A DNA stretch of 64,000 nt from Thalassotalea eurytherma (GCF_030161415.1 NZ_BSSU01000005.1:186001-250000); one strand, 5' to 3'; positions 1 through 9,161 are shown, counted from the stretch's first letter. Notes: generated by a model from the sequence alone, not told the origin. Made by a program: numbers and translations.

Positions 1-474
1 CAACACTTGAACGCGGATATTGCCATCAGCGACATCAGTACTACTATTCGCAATCACGGCAGCAGCTAAATCATTCGATGTTTCGTCATCTTCCATCACG
101 TAACCGTGAGCAATAACTGTGTATTCTGTGTCAGCAGCTAGGGCTACGTCTCCCAAATCTAACACTGTAGCAGTGCTTTCATCTGGCAAAATCGCATCAA
201 CCGACAGCATGTAAGAGCCTTCAGTTAACGATAAAAAGCCTGATCCAACGCCATAATCAACACTAGCCAAACCCTCAATAATATCGTCACCTGCTTTTAC
301 ATTAACCAATGGCGCATCGGCTGAGCCGTGAATAACACGTACATACGTGGTGCCAAGTTCAGGGGCTGGTGGCTCTGGCACAACGATATCTCGTGCATCG
401 TCACTATCAGAACCGCAACCCATGATGACAGCAGCTAACGCTACAGGTACAATACTTTTTATGATCCTTTTCAT
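1..474 (-). CDS. DUF4397 domain lipoprotein (C-terminus outside window)
   Basis: The first 158 codons of a secreted protein are visible, and the gene runs off the left edge. It opens with a lipoprotein signal: a basic start (MKRIIK), a short hydrophobic stretch and the lipobox VIMGC at residues 16-20, so it should be lipid-anchored in the cell envelope. An acid and proline-rich linker follows, then a region starting TTYVRVIHGSADAPLVNV with the pattern of DUF4397 (V-R-V-x-H-x-x-x-D-A-P), a beta-rich domain of unknown function that often repeats in tandem. Function is unknown. It is transcribed away from the neighbouring LysR gene's 3' end, with about 90 bp between them. Confidence 0.75.
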   Translation of the reverse strand, partial: MKRIIKSIVPVALAAVIMGCGSDSDDARDIVVPEPPAPELGTTYVRVIHGSADAPLVNVKAGDDIIEGLASVDYGVGSGFLSLTEGSYMLSVDAILPDESTATVLDLGDVALAADTEYTVIAHGYVMEDDETSNDLAAAVIANSSTDVADGNIRVQVL

Positions 475-564
475 TGTTCTACCTTTAATTGTAATGTGTA
501 AATTGCAAAGCTCATTACGCTAAGGATTCAATAGAAGGATCATTTTTTAATCAACTTTTCAAAA

Positions 565-1464
565 TCACAGTTTATCTTGTGTTGAAAGAATCATTTTGTT
601 TCTTAGCCATTGGTTTGCTGGATCTTTATCTACATTGCGGTGCCAGTAAAGATGTACATCAATGTTTGGCAAGGCAACAGGTAACTCAAAAATATCAATT
701 GCAAACACCTTTTGATAAAGCTGTGCAGCATTCTTTGGTAATGTAAGAATTAAGTCGCTATTGACCACGACACGACAGGCCGACAATAGGTGCTGACACC
801 TTAACGATATTTTACGCTGTAATCCCAAACGACCTAATTCAAAATCTTCTAAACCAGGACCACTGGTTCGTGAGGAGACAAGGATATGATTGAGAGATAA
901 ATAGCTTTCTAGCGTCATTTTACTGTTAAGTGCGGGGTGATCTTTTCTTGCAACAACAACCAATTGATCGGTTTCTAATTGGGTATGAAGGATATTTTCA
1001 CTCACTGGTAGCAGAATATCGATCGCTAAATCAATATCACCGCTAGCTAGTTTGAGTTCAAGGTCGCTTCGTTTGGTTCTATTGGTCGCCAATGATAATT
1101 GAGGCGCTTCCACTCTTAACTGTTTAACCAATGGCGGCAAGTAATATGCTTCTAATGAGCTATGTAACGAAATAGCACATTGCTTTTTAGAGGATTGAGG
1201 TTCAAATGCTCTTGATTGTATTAATGATATCTCTAATTTTTGTAAAGCCTCTCTAACTTCAACTATCACGTTTTTCGTTAATGCGGTTGGGCGCATTTGG
1301 TTGCCTTGGCGAATAAATAGCTTGTCTTCGTAATGGGCGCGCAATTTAGCGAGTGCATGACTAACGGCAGGTTGCGATAGGTTCAAGGCAGCAGCAGCTT
1401 TAGAAATATTACCTTCACAATAGATTGCTTCAAATACGATAAACAAATTCAGATCTACTTTCAT
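565..1464 (-). CDS. LysR-family transcriptional regulator
   Basis: A 299-aa LysR-type regulator, normal length. The N-terminal winged helix-turn-helix spans about residues 5-65 (NISKAAAALNLSQPAVSHAL, then KLFIRQG). The N-terminal pattern VDLNLFIVFEAIYCEGNISKAA resembles the NodD/LeuO branch. The effector-binding domain follows from about residue 90. It is divergent from the long catabolic cluster starting at 1587, and the shared intergenic region holds a perfect inverted repeat (1480-1498), so it is the probable regulator of that cluster. The inducer is unknown; an acyl-CoA or free acid is only a guess from context. Confidence 0.9.
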   Translation of the reverse strand: MKVDLNLFIVFEAIYCEGNISKAAAALNLSQPAVSHALAKLRAHYEDKLFIRQGNQMRPTALTKNVIVEVREALQKLEISLIQSRAFEPQSSKKQCAISLHSSLEAYYLPPLVKQLRVEAPQLSLATNRTKRSDLELKLASGDIDLAIDILLPVSENILHTQLETDQLVVVARKDHPALNSKMTLESYLSLNHILVSSRTSGPGLEDFELGRLGLQRKISLRCQHLLSACRVVVNSDLILTLPKNAAQLYQKVFAIDIFELPVALPNIDVHLYWHRNVDKDPANQWLRNKMILSTQDKL

Positions 1465-1479
1465 TTTTTAGTTTTTTAA

Positions 1480-1498
1480 CTATTCGTCACACGAATAG
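1480..1498. promoter_or_regulatory. Probable LysR operator (inverted repeat)
   Basis: A perfect 8-bp inverted repeat around CAC: CTATTCGT at 1480-1487 and ACGAATAG at 1491-1498. It contains ATTC-N7-GAAT and so has the T-N11-A form of LysR boxes. Two further CTATTC half sites lie at 1503-1508 and 1512-1517, and GAATAG at 1576-1581 sits beside the start of the first cluster gene. The site is 16 bp upstream of the LysR start codon, which fits autoregulation plus control of the divergent operon. Binding is inferred. Confidence 0.6.
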
Positions 1499-1586
1499 AG
1501 CCCTATTCAAACTATTCATTTGTTTAATTTGTATGGCAATAATAGGATGAGTTCAAGGATTATTTTAATAATATGTGAATAGGTTG

Positions 1587-2303
1587 ATGGCTTCTTTGTA
1601 TCTCATTCGTCACGGGCAAGCGTCATTTGGTCAGGCTGACTATGATTTATTGTCTGAAAAAGGACAAAAGCAAGCGCACGTGCTCGGTCAAAGTTGGCGA
1701 GCACAAGGTCAACCAAGCTACTGCTATTGTGGCAGTCTACTCAGGCATGAACAAACAAAGCACCATTTTTTTTTAGGCTTAGAACAAGCTCAGCCAGCAA
1801 CAGTTTCTCATTCAGGTTTTAATGAGTTTGATCATCAAGATATTTTAATTAAATATCAGCCAAAGTGGCGAGCTTACGATGAAATGCAAACACATTTCCG
1901 TCGATTTCCAGATCCCAAAAAAGCGTTAGCAATAGCATTTGATAGTGCTGTAATTCGCTGGATGTCAGGGGAGCATGATGAAGATTACAAAGAATCATGG
2001 CCAGTCTTCAAAGTTCGATGTATCCAAGCGCTACAGGATGTGATCAAACAGCAGACAACGATTAAACAAGATAATCCAGAAATTCACCAAGACATTGTGG
2101 TATTTACTTCTGGTGGGCCAATAACCGTGATGTTAAGTCATGTCTTAGGGCTTGATCGTCAACAAGGTTTAGCTTTAAACCAACAACTTAGAAACACTTC
2201 AGTGACTAAATTACTCTTTGATAAACATCGAGTAAGTGTCGACTTTTATAACAATTATAGTCACCTATCTCAGCACAATGCTGAGCTTATTAGCTTTCGA
2301 TAA
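1587..2303 (+). CDS. Histidine phosphatase-superfamily protein with altered second catalytic His
   Basis: A protein of about 238 aa with the phosphoglycerate mutase/histidine phosphatase fold. The phosphohistidine motif RHG is at residues 8-10, followed by a basic segment LLRHEQT and an acidic FNEFDHQ segment. In the family the second catalytic histidine lies in a C-terminal S-H-G-G stretch. Here that stretch reads FTSGGPI, so serine stands at the histidine position. It may be a variant phosphatase or a non-catalytic relative. ATG 1587 is preferred over GTG 1575, since RHG then falls near the N-terminus and AGG lies just upstream. It is the first gene of the cluster, 18 bp before the SDR gene. 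Confidence 0.8.
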   Translation: MASLYLIRHGQASFGQADYDLLSEKGQKQAHVLGQSWRAQGQPSYCYCGSLLRHEQTKHHFFLGLEQAQPATVSHSGFNEFDHQDILIKYQPKWRAYDEMQTHFRRFPDPKKALAIAFDSAVIRWMSGEHDEDYKESWPVFKVRCIQALQDVIKQQTTIKQDNPEIHQDIVVFTSGGPITVMLSHVLGLDRQQGLALNQQLRNTSVTKLLFDKHRVSVDFYNNYSHLSQHNAELISFR

Positions 2304-2321
2304 AACAGGTAGAGAGGACGT

Positions 2322-3092
2322 ATGAGTAACCACGAGTTATTTGATTTAACAGGAAAGATTGCCCTTGTTACAGGCGCCAGCCGAGGTATTGGCGAGCACA
2401 TCGCCAAAACCCTCGCGAACAGTGGTGCCCACGTGTTGGTGTCGAGTAGGAAAATAGAAGGTTGTCAGGCTGTTGTTGATGATATTGTCGCTCAAGGTGG
2501 TAAGGCTCAAGCAATACCCTGTCATATCGGAGAAATGGATGATATTGAAAATTTGTTTAGCCAAATTAAAAGTGAATTTGGTCGATTAGACATTTTAGTC
2601 AATAACGCAGCGGCAAACCCTTATTTTGGTCATATTCTAGAAACGGATTTAATGGCCTATCAAAAAACAGTTGATGTAAATATCAGTGGTTACTTTTTCA
2701 TGTCTAAATTAGGCGCGCAAATGATGAAGGAGCAAGGCGGTGGCGCGATTGTTAACGTTGCCTCGGTAAACGGTGTGATTCCAGGTGATTTACAAGGGAT
2801 CTACTCAATTACCAAAGCTGCGGTAATTTCTATGACCAAAGCATTCGCGAAGGAATGTGCTCAATTTAACATTCGCGTAAACGCTCTTTTACCTGGTGCA
2901 ACCGATACCAAGTTTGCATCGGCACTGGTTAAAAACCCTGAAATATTAAAACAAGCGATGGCACATGTGCCAATGCGACGAGTTGCTCAACCTGAAGAAA
3001 TGGCTGGCACCGCATTATATTTAGTTTCTGATGCCGCTTCATACACAACGGGTAGCTGTATCAACGTTGATGGTGGCTATTTACTGGCTTAG
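2322..3092 (+). CDS. SDR-family oxidoreductase
   Basis: A classical short-chain dehydrogenase/reductase of 256 aa. The nucleotide-binding motif TGASRGIG is near residues 17-24, NNAAA is the structural NNAG-type motif, and the catalytic Ser and Tyr-x-x-x-Lys are in NVASVNG and YSITK. The C-terminal sequence TTGSCINVDGGY is typical of the family. It likely oxidises or reduces a hydroxy/keto group on a pathway intermediate with NAD(P). A good Shine-Dalgarno (AGAGAGGA) precedes the ATG. Its exact substrate cannot be read from sequence. It is one of three SDR genes in this cluster. Confidence 0.9.
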   Translation: MSNHELFDLTGKIALVTGASRGIGEHIAKTLANSGAHVLVSSRKIEGCQAVVDDIVAQGGKAQAIPCHIGEMDDIENLFSQIKSEFGRLDILVNNAAANPYFGHILETDLMAYQKTVDVNISGYFFMSKLGAQMMKEQGGGAIVNVASVNGVIPGDLQGIYSITKAAVISMTKAFAKECAQFNIRVNALLPGATDTKFASALVKNPEILKQAMAHVPMRRVAQPEEMAGTALYLVSDAASYTTGSCINVDGGYLLA

Positions 3093-3135
3093 TAGATAGC
3101 AAATGACCGTCAAAAGAATTTTAAAAGGAAAACCA

Positions 3136-4242
3136 ATGAACACTGAAAAATTATTTGAAGCTGTAAATTTAGGCAATTTGAGCCTAAAAAATCGCACCGT
3201 GATGGCACCGATGACGCGAACATTTTCTCCTGATAATGTGCCAACACCAGATGTTGCTGCTTATTACCGCCGTCGTGCCGAAGGCAATGTAGGTTTGATT
3301 ATTACCGAAGGTACCTGCATCAATCATGCTGGCGCTCATGGTTATGATCGTGTGCCAGATATCTTCGGCGAAAAAGCCATGGCTGGTTGGAAAACGGTTG
3401 TTGATGACGTGCATGCAGCAGGCGGAAAAATAGCGCCACAACTTTGGCATGTAGGCGCGGTAAGAAAACCCGGTGTTGGCCCTAACAAAGAAGCGCCCGC
3501 TTATAGTCCTTCAGGTTTATACAAACCGGGCGCGGAAAATGGCGTTGCAATGAGTCAAGAAGATATTGATGAGGTTGTTGCAGCGTTTGCTCAATCGGCA
3601 CTTGAATCTAAAGAGGCAGGTTTTGATGCGATTGAAGTGCATGGCGCGCATGGCTACTTGGTTGATCAGTTCTTTTGGGAAGGCACTAATCAACGTACCG
3701 ACAAATATGGTGGAAGCTTAGAAAAACGCTGTCAATTTGCCGTTGAGATTATTCAGGCAATTCGAAAAGCAGTTGGTGATGATTTTCCTATTATTTTGCG
3801 TTTCTCTCAGTGGAAGCAGCAAGATTACGATGCAAAACTTGCTAACACCCCCAAAGAGCTTGAAACGTTCTTATCAATTTTATCAGATGCTGGCGTTGAT
3901 ATTTTTCATGCCAGTACCCGTCGATTTTGGGTACCAGAGTTTGAAGGCTCAGATCTAAACCTTGCTGGTTGGACTAAAAAGCTTACCAACAAACCTGTGA
4001 TCACCGTTGGCAGTGTTGGATTAGATACTGACTTTATTGGTGAAGGAATGACTGACTTAAGTGGTACCTCAAACCCTACCGGTATTGAGGGATTAATTGA
4101 GCGTATTGAAAACGATGAGTTTGATCTTGTTGCTATTGGTCGTGCGCTACTTGTTGACCCACAATGGTTAAACAAAATTCGTGAAAATCAACTGGAAGAC
4201 ATTAAGCCATTTAACAAAAAAGCACTAGGTAGCTTGAGTTAA
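3136..4242 (+). CDS. Old Yellow Enzyme-family NADH:flavin oxidoreductase
   Basis: A 368-aa TIM-barrel FMN enzyme of the Old Yellow Enzyme family. It starts LFEAVNLGNLSLKNRTVMAPMTR, typical of the FMN-binding N-terminus, and has EVHGAHGYLVDQFF, where the paired histidines bind the carbonyl of an alpha,beta-unsaturated substrate. TDKYGGSLEKR follows. The C-terminus has VAIGRALLVDP, the phosphate-binding region. Such enzymes reduce the C=C bond of enals, enones or related compounds. ATG 3136 is chosen over an upstream start at 3103 because AAAAGGA lies just before it and the family sequence begins there. No iron-sulfur domain of the FadH type is present. Confidence 0.9.
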   Translation: MNTEKLFEAVNLGNLSLKNRTVMAPMTRTFSPDNVPTPDVAAYYRRRAEGNVGLIITEGTCINHAGAHGYDRVPDIFGEKAMAGWKTVVDDVHAAGGKIAPQLWHVGAVRKPGVGPNKEAPAYSPSGLYKPGAENGVAMSQEDIDEVVAAFAQSALESKEAGFDAIEVHGAHGYLVDQFFWEGTNQRTDKYGGSLEKRCQFAVEIIQAIRKAVGDDFPIILRFSQWKQQDYDAKLANTPKELETFLSILSDAGVDIFHASTRRFWVPEFEGSDLNLAGWTKKLTNKPVITVGSVGLDTDFIGEGMTDLSGTSNPTGIEGLIERIENDEFDLVAIGRALLVDPQWLNKIRENQLEDIKPFNKKALGSLS

Positions 4243-4263
4243 CAAACATTACGGGGCACAAAC

Positions 4264-5478
4264 ATGAATTTTGAATACAGCGAAAAAGTTCAGCAATTAC
4301 TATCGCAAGTCATTGATTTTATGGAAGAGCATGTTTATCCAAATGAACAGCTCATGCATGAACAAGTTGAGCAAGACCGATGGTCAACACCACCTTTACT
4401 GCAAGCATTAAAAGCCAAAGCAAAGGCTAAAGGTTTGTGGAATCTGTTTTTACCGATTAGTTACGGGGAATATAGTGCTGGTTTAACAAATTTAGAATAT
4501 GCCCCGTTAGCAGAAGAAATGGGCAAAGTGTTTTGGGCACCAGAAGTGTTCAACTGTGCCGCACCTGATACTGGCAATATGGAAGTACTTGCCAAATACG
4601 GTAATGATGAACAAAAAAAACGCTGGTTAGCGCCTTTACTTGCAGGAGAAATTCGTTCCGCATTTGCCATGACAGAATCAGAAGTAGCGTCTAGCGATGC
4701 AACTAATATCGAAACACGCATAGAGCGCGACGGAGATGACTACGTCATTAATGGCCGAAAATTTTATATTAGCGGAGCTTGCCGAAAGCAATGTGAAATT
4801 ATGATCGTGATGGGTAAAACTGACCCAGACAATTCGAATCGTTATATTCAGCAGTCTCAAGTATTAGTTCCTATGAATACTCCTGGTGTTAACGTTATTC
4901 GTCCGATGAAAGTATTCGGTTATGAAGATGCGCCCGAAGGCCATGCTGAAATTGTTTTTGATAATGTTCGAGTACCTAAAGAGAACATTATTTTGGGCGA
5001 AGGACGCGGATTCGAAATCGCCCAAGGGCGTTTAGGACCAGGTCGTATTCATCATTGCATGCGTTCAATAGGCGCCGCTCAACGCGCACTTGATATGATG
5101 TGTAAGCGTGTTAATGAACGCATTGTTTTCGGTCAGCCAATGATCAAACAGCAGTCAGTGCGTGAAGATATTGCTATGTCAGCCTGCCAGATTGAACAAG
5201 CCAGATTAATGACGTTAAAAGCAGCCCAGATGATGGACACGCAGGGTAACAAAGCAGCAAAAGAGCTTATTGCCATGATCAAGATTGTTGCACCGAATAT
5301 GGCATTAGATGTGTTAGATCGCGCTATTCAAATTCATGGCGCGGTTGGCGTATCGCAAGATACCTTTTTAGCACATATGTACGCAGGTCAGCGAACACTT
5401 CGATTAGCTGACGGCCCTGACCAAGTTCATATGATGCAATTGGGGCGTGACTTAGCTAAGCGTTTTGCTAGCGCATAA
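4264..5478 (+). CDS. Acyl-CoA dehydrogenase, ACAD10/ACAD11-like
   Basis: A 404-aa FAD-dependent acyl-CoA dehydrogenase. Visible hallmarks are [25 protein letters not shown], the [28 protein letters not shown] region and a mid-domain [17 protein letters not shown] stretch. At the C-terminus the usual Y-E-G-T sequence, which supplies the catalytic glutamate in many family members, is replaced by ADGPDQVH (residues 382-389). That sequence is characteristic of the ACAD10/ACAD11 branch. The next gene encodes an APH-fold kinase, the domain fused to the dehydrogenase in human ACAD10/11. Together they are expected to phosphorylate and eliminate a hydroxyl group on a hydroxyacyl-CoA; the exact substrate is inferred only. 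Confidence 0.88.
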   Translation: MNFEYSEKVQQLLSQVIDFMEEHVYPNEQLMHEQVEQDRWSTPPLLQALKAKAKAKGLWNLFLPISYGEYSAGLTNLEYAPLAEEMGKVFWAPEVFNCAAPDTGNMEVLAKYGNDEQKKRWLAPLLAGEIRSAFAMTESEVASSDATNIETRIERDGDDYVINGRKFYISGACRKQCEIMIVMGKTDPDNSNRYIQQSQVLVPMNTPGVNVIRPMKVFGYEDAPEGHAEIVFDNVRVPKENIILGEGRGFEIAQGRLGPGRIHHCMRSIGAAQRALDMMCKRVNERIVFGQPMIKQQSVREDIAMSACQIEQARLMTLKAAQMMDTQGNKAAKELIAMIKIVAPNMALDVLDRAIQIHGAVGVSQDTFLAHMYAGQRTLRLADGPDQVHMMQLGRDLAKRFASA

Positions 5479-5492
5479 TTAAGGGTAAAAAA

Positions 5493-6524
5493 ATGACATC
5501 AAAAGACGATATCAATCTAGCATCATTATCAAGCTACCTTGAATCTCATATTGCTGATTTTAAAGGCCCTATTACGCTTGAAAAGTTTGATGGCGGGCAA
5601 TCTAACCCTACATTTAAAGTCACTGCCTCTTCGGGAGTTTATGTGCTGCGACGCCAACCTCCCGGCAAGCTACTTAAATCAGCACACGCTGTTGATCGCG
5701 AATATCGCGTGCTTGATGCACTTAAAGACAGCAAGGTGCCTGTAGCTAAGGTTTATCACCTATGTGAAGACAAGAGCATTATTGGCTCTATGTTTTATTT
5801 GATGGAATATTGTGATGGCACCGTTTATTGGGATGCACCATTAAAAGACATCTCAAGTAATGACATCCGAAGTAAAATTTATGATCAAATGAATCAAACA
5901 TTGGTCGCACTGCATCAAGTCAATATAGAGGCTTGCGGTCTAGGTGATTATGGCAAGCCAGGAAACTACTTTGAGCGTCAACTAAATCGCTGGGTAACTC
6001 AATATCGTGCATCTGAGTTGAAACCCATTGATGCGATGGAAAAGCTGATGGCTTATTTAGAAAGTCACTTACCCGAAGATGACGGTAAAACCTGTTTAGT
6101 GCATGGCGATTTTCGTCTCGACAATATGATGTTTGATAAGAAGTCTAACGAAATTATTGCCGTACTTGATTGGGAGCTTTCAACCTTAGGTCACCCGTAT
6201 GCAGATCTCGCGTATCAATGCATGCAGTTGCGAATGCCGCAAGGTTTAGGCGGCGTTGATGGGTTGAAGGGAATTGATAGAGAAGCGATTGGTATTCCAA
6301 CAGAAAAAACATATGTCGACTTATATTGTCAGCGTATGGGCATAGATAAAATCGATAATTGGGCATTCTATTTGGCGTTTAGCTTTTTCCGATTGGCCGC
6401 CATAGTTCAAGGTGTGGCTAAACGTGCATCCCAAGGCAATGCGTCGAATGCCAATGCCGCTAAAGTAGGCGCGTTTGTTGAGCCACTAGCGATGATGGCA
6501 CTTGAAGTAATAGCAACAGAATAA
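5493..6524 (+). CDS. APH-fold phosphotransferase (ACAD10/11 / LvaA-like acyl-CoA kinase)
   Basis: A 343-aa kinase of the aminoglycoside phosphotransferase/choline kinase fold. It has a Gly-rich FDGGQSNPTFKV loop (about 32-43), VLRRQPPGK with the ATP-binding lysine region, the catalytic Brenner motif HGDFRLDN (H204, D206, N211) and the metal-binding DWE (D226). It is not a drug-resistance gene. The sequence pattern and the position 14 bp after an ACAD10/11-like dehydrogenase match kinases that phosphorylate hydroxyacyl-CoAs (LvaA in levulinate catabolism, N-terminal part of ACAD10/11). I infer that it makes a phosphorylated acyl-CoA which the upstream dehydrogenase homologue then converts to an enoyl-CoA. 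Confidence 0.85.
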   Translation: MTSKDDINLASLSSYLESHIADFKGPITLEKFDGGQSNPTFKVTASSGVYVLRRQPPGKLLKSAHAVDREYRVLDALKDSKVPVAKVYHLCEDKSIIGSMFYLMEYCDGTVYWDAPLKDISSNDIRSKIYDQMNQTLVALHQVNIEACGLGDYGKPGNYFERQLNRWVTQYRASELKPIDAMEKLMAYLESHLPEDDGKTCLVHGDFRLDNMMFDKKSNEIIAVLDWELSTLGHPYADLAYQCMQLRMPQGLGGVDGLKGIDREAIGIPTEKTYVDLYCQRMGIDKIDNWAFYLAFSFFRLAAIVQGVAKRASQGNASNANAAKVGAFVEPLAMMALEVIATE

Positions 6525-6555
6525 AAATAAACAACAGGCTTTTAGAGGATAAGAC

Positions 6556-7317
6556 ATGGATTCATTGTTAGATTTTACCGATAAAGTGGTACTTATTACG
6601 GGCGCTGCACAAGGCTTTGGTAAGTTATTATCAACAGAATTGGCTAAACGTGGCGCTAAATTAATTATTAGTGATATCAAAGCTGAGCAAGTACAAGCGG
6701 TGGGCGATAGCATTGCTGCTAGTGGCGCTGATGTTTACGCGATGACGTGCAATGTTGCCAGTAGTGCAGACTGTAAAGCGATGGTTGATAAGGCCCTTGA
6801 AGTTTTTGGTCGTGTGGATATTGCGGTAAACAACGCTGGTATTGCCCATAATTTCGGTACGATTCATGAGATTGAAGAAGATGTTATGGACCAGCAATTT
6901 GCCGTTAATGTTAAAGGCGTGCAATTTGGTATGAAGCATCAAATTGGCCAAATGCTTAGCCAAGGTGGTGGCACCATTTTAAACGTTAGCTCAATGGCAG
7001 GTCTAGGCGGCGCGCCCTTAGCGGGCGCATATGCGGCAGCTAAACATGCAGTGATTGGTTTAACGAAAACCGCGAGTGTTGAATATGCAAAACAGAATAT
7101 TCGTATCAATGCGATTTGTCCGTTTTTTACCTTAACGCCGATGGTCACTAATATTGCAGACAGCGAACTGCAAAAGAACTTAGGTAAACGAGCACCGATT
7201 GGTCGCTTAGCCGAGCCGGAAGAAGTCGTTAACACTATGCTGTTAATGCTATCTCCAGGAAATACTTATATGACAGGACAATGTATCGCCGTAGATGGCG
7301 GTGTGTCAGCAGTTTAG
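6556..7317 (+). CDS. SDR-family oxidoreductase
   Basis: A 253-aa classical SDR with TGAAQGFG at the cofactor site, NNAGIAHN, catalytic NVSSMAG and YAAAK, and the family C-terminus TGQCIAVDGG. It lies between the APH-fold kinase and the large acyl-CoA dehydrogenase, with short gaps on both sides, so it belongs to the same transcript. It probably oxidises a hydroxyl of an acyl intermediate. In levulinate operons an SDR (LvaD) accompanies the kinase and dehydrogenase, so a similar partnership is possible. Substrate and cofactor preference are not determined. Confidence 0.9.
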   Translation: MDSLLDFTDKVVLITGAAQGFGKLLSTELAKRGAKLIISDIKAEQVQAVGDSIAASGADVYAMTCNVASSADCKAMVDKALEVFGRVDIAVNNAGIAHNFGTIHEIEEDVMDQQFAVNVKGVQFGMKHQIGQMLSQGGGTILNVSSMAGLGGAPLAGAYAAAKHAVIGLTKTASVEYAKQNIRINAICPFFTLTPMVTNIADSELQKNLGKRAPIGRLAEPEEVVNTMLLMLSPGNTYMTGQCIAVDGGVSAV

Positions 7318-7332
7318 CGACAGGAATAAACG

Positions 7333-9138
7333 ATGTCAGCACCTATGCTTAATGAACGAGACTTAGCGTTTTACTTATACGAGCTTTTTGATACGCAAGC
7401 GTTATGTCAGCGAGAACGTTATCAAGATCATGATAAACAAACGTTTGATGAAGTGATTAACACGGCAAAAACGATCGCAGAAAAGTACTTTATGCCGATA
7501 AGACAGAAACTTGATGTTCATCAACCAACTTTTGACGGCACTAAAGTTCATTTGATTGATGAAATGAAACCTGCTTATGACGCACTTAATGAGTCTGGTT
7601 TGCCTTCTGCTTGTGCTGATTATGAATTTAACGGCATGCAGCTACCGCCAATTGTTTCGTCAATAGCGGGCGCTTACTTATCTATTGCCGGTGGTAATGC
7701 CGTAGGCTATTCGATGCTGACAACGGCTAATGCCAATTTACTTGCTGCCCATGGTAGTGACGAGTTAATTGAGAAATGGGTTGTGCCTTTGCGTGAGGGG
7801 CGCTACGCCGGCACGATGGCGATGACAGAGCCAGATTGTGGTTCAGGTTTAGCTGATTTAACAACCTCGGCAAGTAAAGATGAACAAGGTAATTATCGGA
7901 TAACAGGCAGTAAAATTTTTATCTCTGGCGGTGATCATGATTTGTCGGAAAATATTGTCCATTTAGTGCTAGCTCGTATCAAAGGCGCCCCTAAGGGAAT
8001 CAAAGGTATCTCTCTTTTTGTGGTGCCTAAATTCCTCGTGAATGAAGACGGCACAATAGGTGATAGTAACGAAGTTGCATTATCAGGGCTGTTTCACAAA
8101 ATGGGTGGCCGAGCTCACACCTCAACGGCACTTAGTTTTGGTGAAGATCAGGGCGCTATTGGTTACCTCGTTGGTGAGGAAAATAAAGGGCTACAATATA
8201 TGTTTCATATGATGAATGAAGCACGTATTTTAGTTGGTACAGGCGCAGCAGTTATTGCCAATGCGGGTTATCAGTATTCATTGGATTATGCCAAAAACCG
8301 TCCTCAAGGCAGACTTCCTTCATCTAAAGATCCTTTGTCGCCAATGGTTAGTATTATCGAGCATGCTGATGTTCGTCGCATGTTACTTGCGCAAAAAGCC
8401 TATGCAGAAGGTGCGATGGCGCTTGTATTGTATGGCGCGCAGTTATCCGATGATGAAAAAACGGCGCAGACCCAAGAGCAAAAAGATCATGCCCATTTAT
8501 TGTTAGATTTTCTTACGCCAATTATTAAAACTTGGCCTTCAGAATATGGCCCTAAGGCGAATGATTTAGCGATTCAAGTGCTTGGCGGTCATGGTTATAT
8601 CAATGAACATCCAGTAGAAATGTTTTACCGAGACAACCGCCTTAATCCTATCCACGAAGGTACAACAGGTATTCAGTCTCTTGACTTATTGGCGCGCAAA
8701 GTGGTGATGAATAAGCAAGCAGGCTACAAAGCAACGATTGTTGAAATTGAGAAAACTATTCAACAGGCAAGTGCCCATGAGTCGCTAGCTCAATATACTC
8801 AGCAATTAACCAATGCACTTAACACCTTAAATAAAACCACGGTCTTTTTATTGCAATCAATGGCAACCAAAGACATTGATTTAGTGTTGGCAAATTCAGT
8901 GCAGTACTTGTCAATGTTCGGCCATGTCATTATTGCTTGGTTATGGCTAAAGAAGGCTGTTTTGGCAAATCAAGCGTTAGCAACTTCACAGCATGAAGAA
9001 GAGCAAGCTTTCTACCAAGGAAAACTGCAGGCAACGCAATATTTTTATCGCTATGAACTGCCACAAATTAGTTTATGGGCTGAAACATTGCTGTCTCTTG
9101 ATGATACGACGATGACGATGCAAGAAAACTGGTTTTAG
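7333..9138 (+). CDS. Acyl-CoA dehydrogenase, long form with C-terminal extension
   Basis: A 601-aa acyl-CoA dehydrogenase, about 200 residues longer than the standard family. The core shows GTMAMTEPDCGSGLADL, GSKIFISGGDHD and LGGHGYINEHPVEMFYRD. The catalytic glutamate is E442 in the HEGTTGIQ motif. The region after about residue 460 is the extra alpha-helical domain found in long bacterial members of this class (FadE-type proteins annotated with an acetyl-CoA dehydrogenase C-terminal-like domain). It should introduce the trans-2 double bond in acyl-CoA. With the MaoC hydratase and the MFE2-type SDR downstream it forms a beta-oxidation sequence. Confidence 0.9.
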   Translation: MSAPMLNERDLAFYLYELFDTQALCQRERYQDHDKQTFDEVINTAKTIAEKYFMPIRQKLDVHQPTFDGTKVHLIDEMKPAYDALNESGLPSACADYEFNGMQLPPIVSSIAGAYLSIAGGNAVGYSMLTTANANLLAAHGSDELIEKWVVPLREGRYAGTMAMTEPDCGSGLADLTTSASKDEQGNYRITGSKIFISGGDHDLSENIVHLVLARIKGAPKGIKGISLFVVPKFLVNEDGTIGDSNEVALSGLFHKMGGRAHTSTALSFGEDQGAIGYLVGEENKGLQYMFHMMNEARILVGTGAAVIANAGYQYSLDYAKNRPQGRLPSSKDPLSPMVSIIEHADVRRMLLAQKAYAEGAMALVLYGAQLSDDEKTAQTQEQKDHAHLLLDFLTPIIKTWPSEYGPKANDLAIQVLGGHGYINEHPVEMFYRDNRLNPIHEGTTGIQSLDLLARKVVMNKQAGYKATIVEIEKTIQQASAHESLAQYTQQLTNALNTLNKTTVFLLQSMATKDIDLVLANSVQYLSMFGHVIIAWLWLKKAVLANQALATSQHEEEQAFYQGKLQATQYFYRYELPQISLWAETLLSLDDTTMTMQENWF

Positions 9139-9161
9139 TTGGATTTAATTAAGGAAATAGT

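Noticed and set aside
5493-6524. Aminoglycoside resistance gene
   Set aside because: The fold is APH-like, but the gene stands in a lipid/acyl-CoA cluster next to an ACAD10/11-like dehydrogenase, and its sequence pattern fits acyl-CoA-linked kinases.
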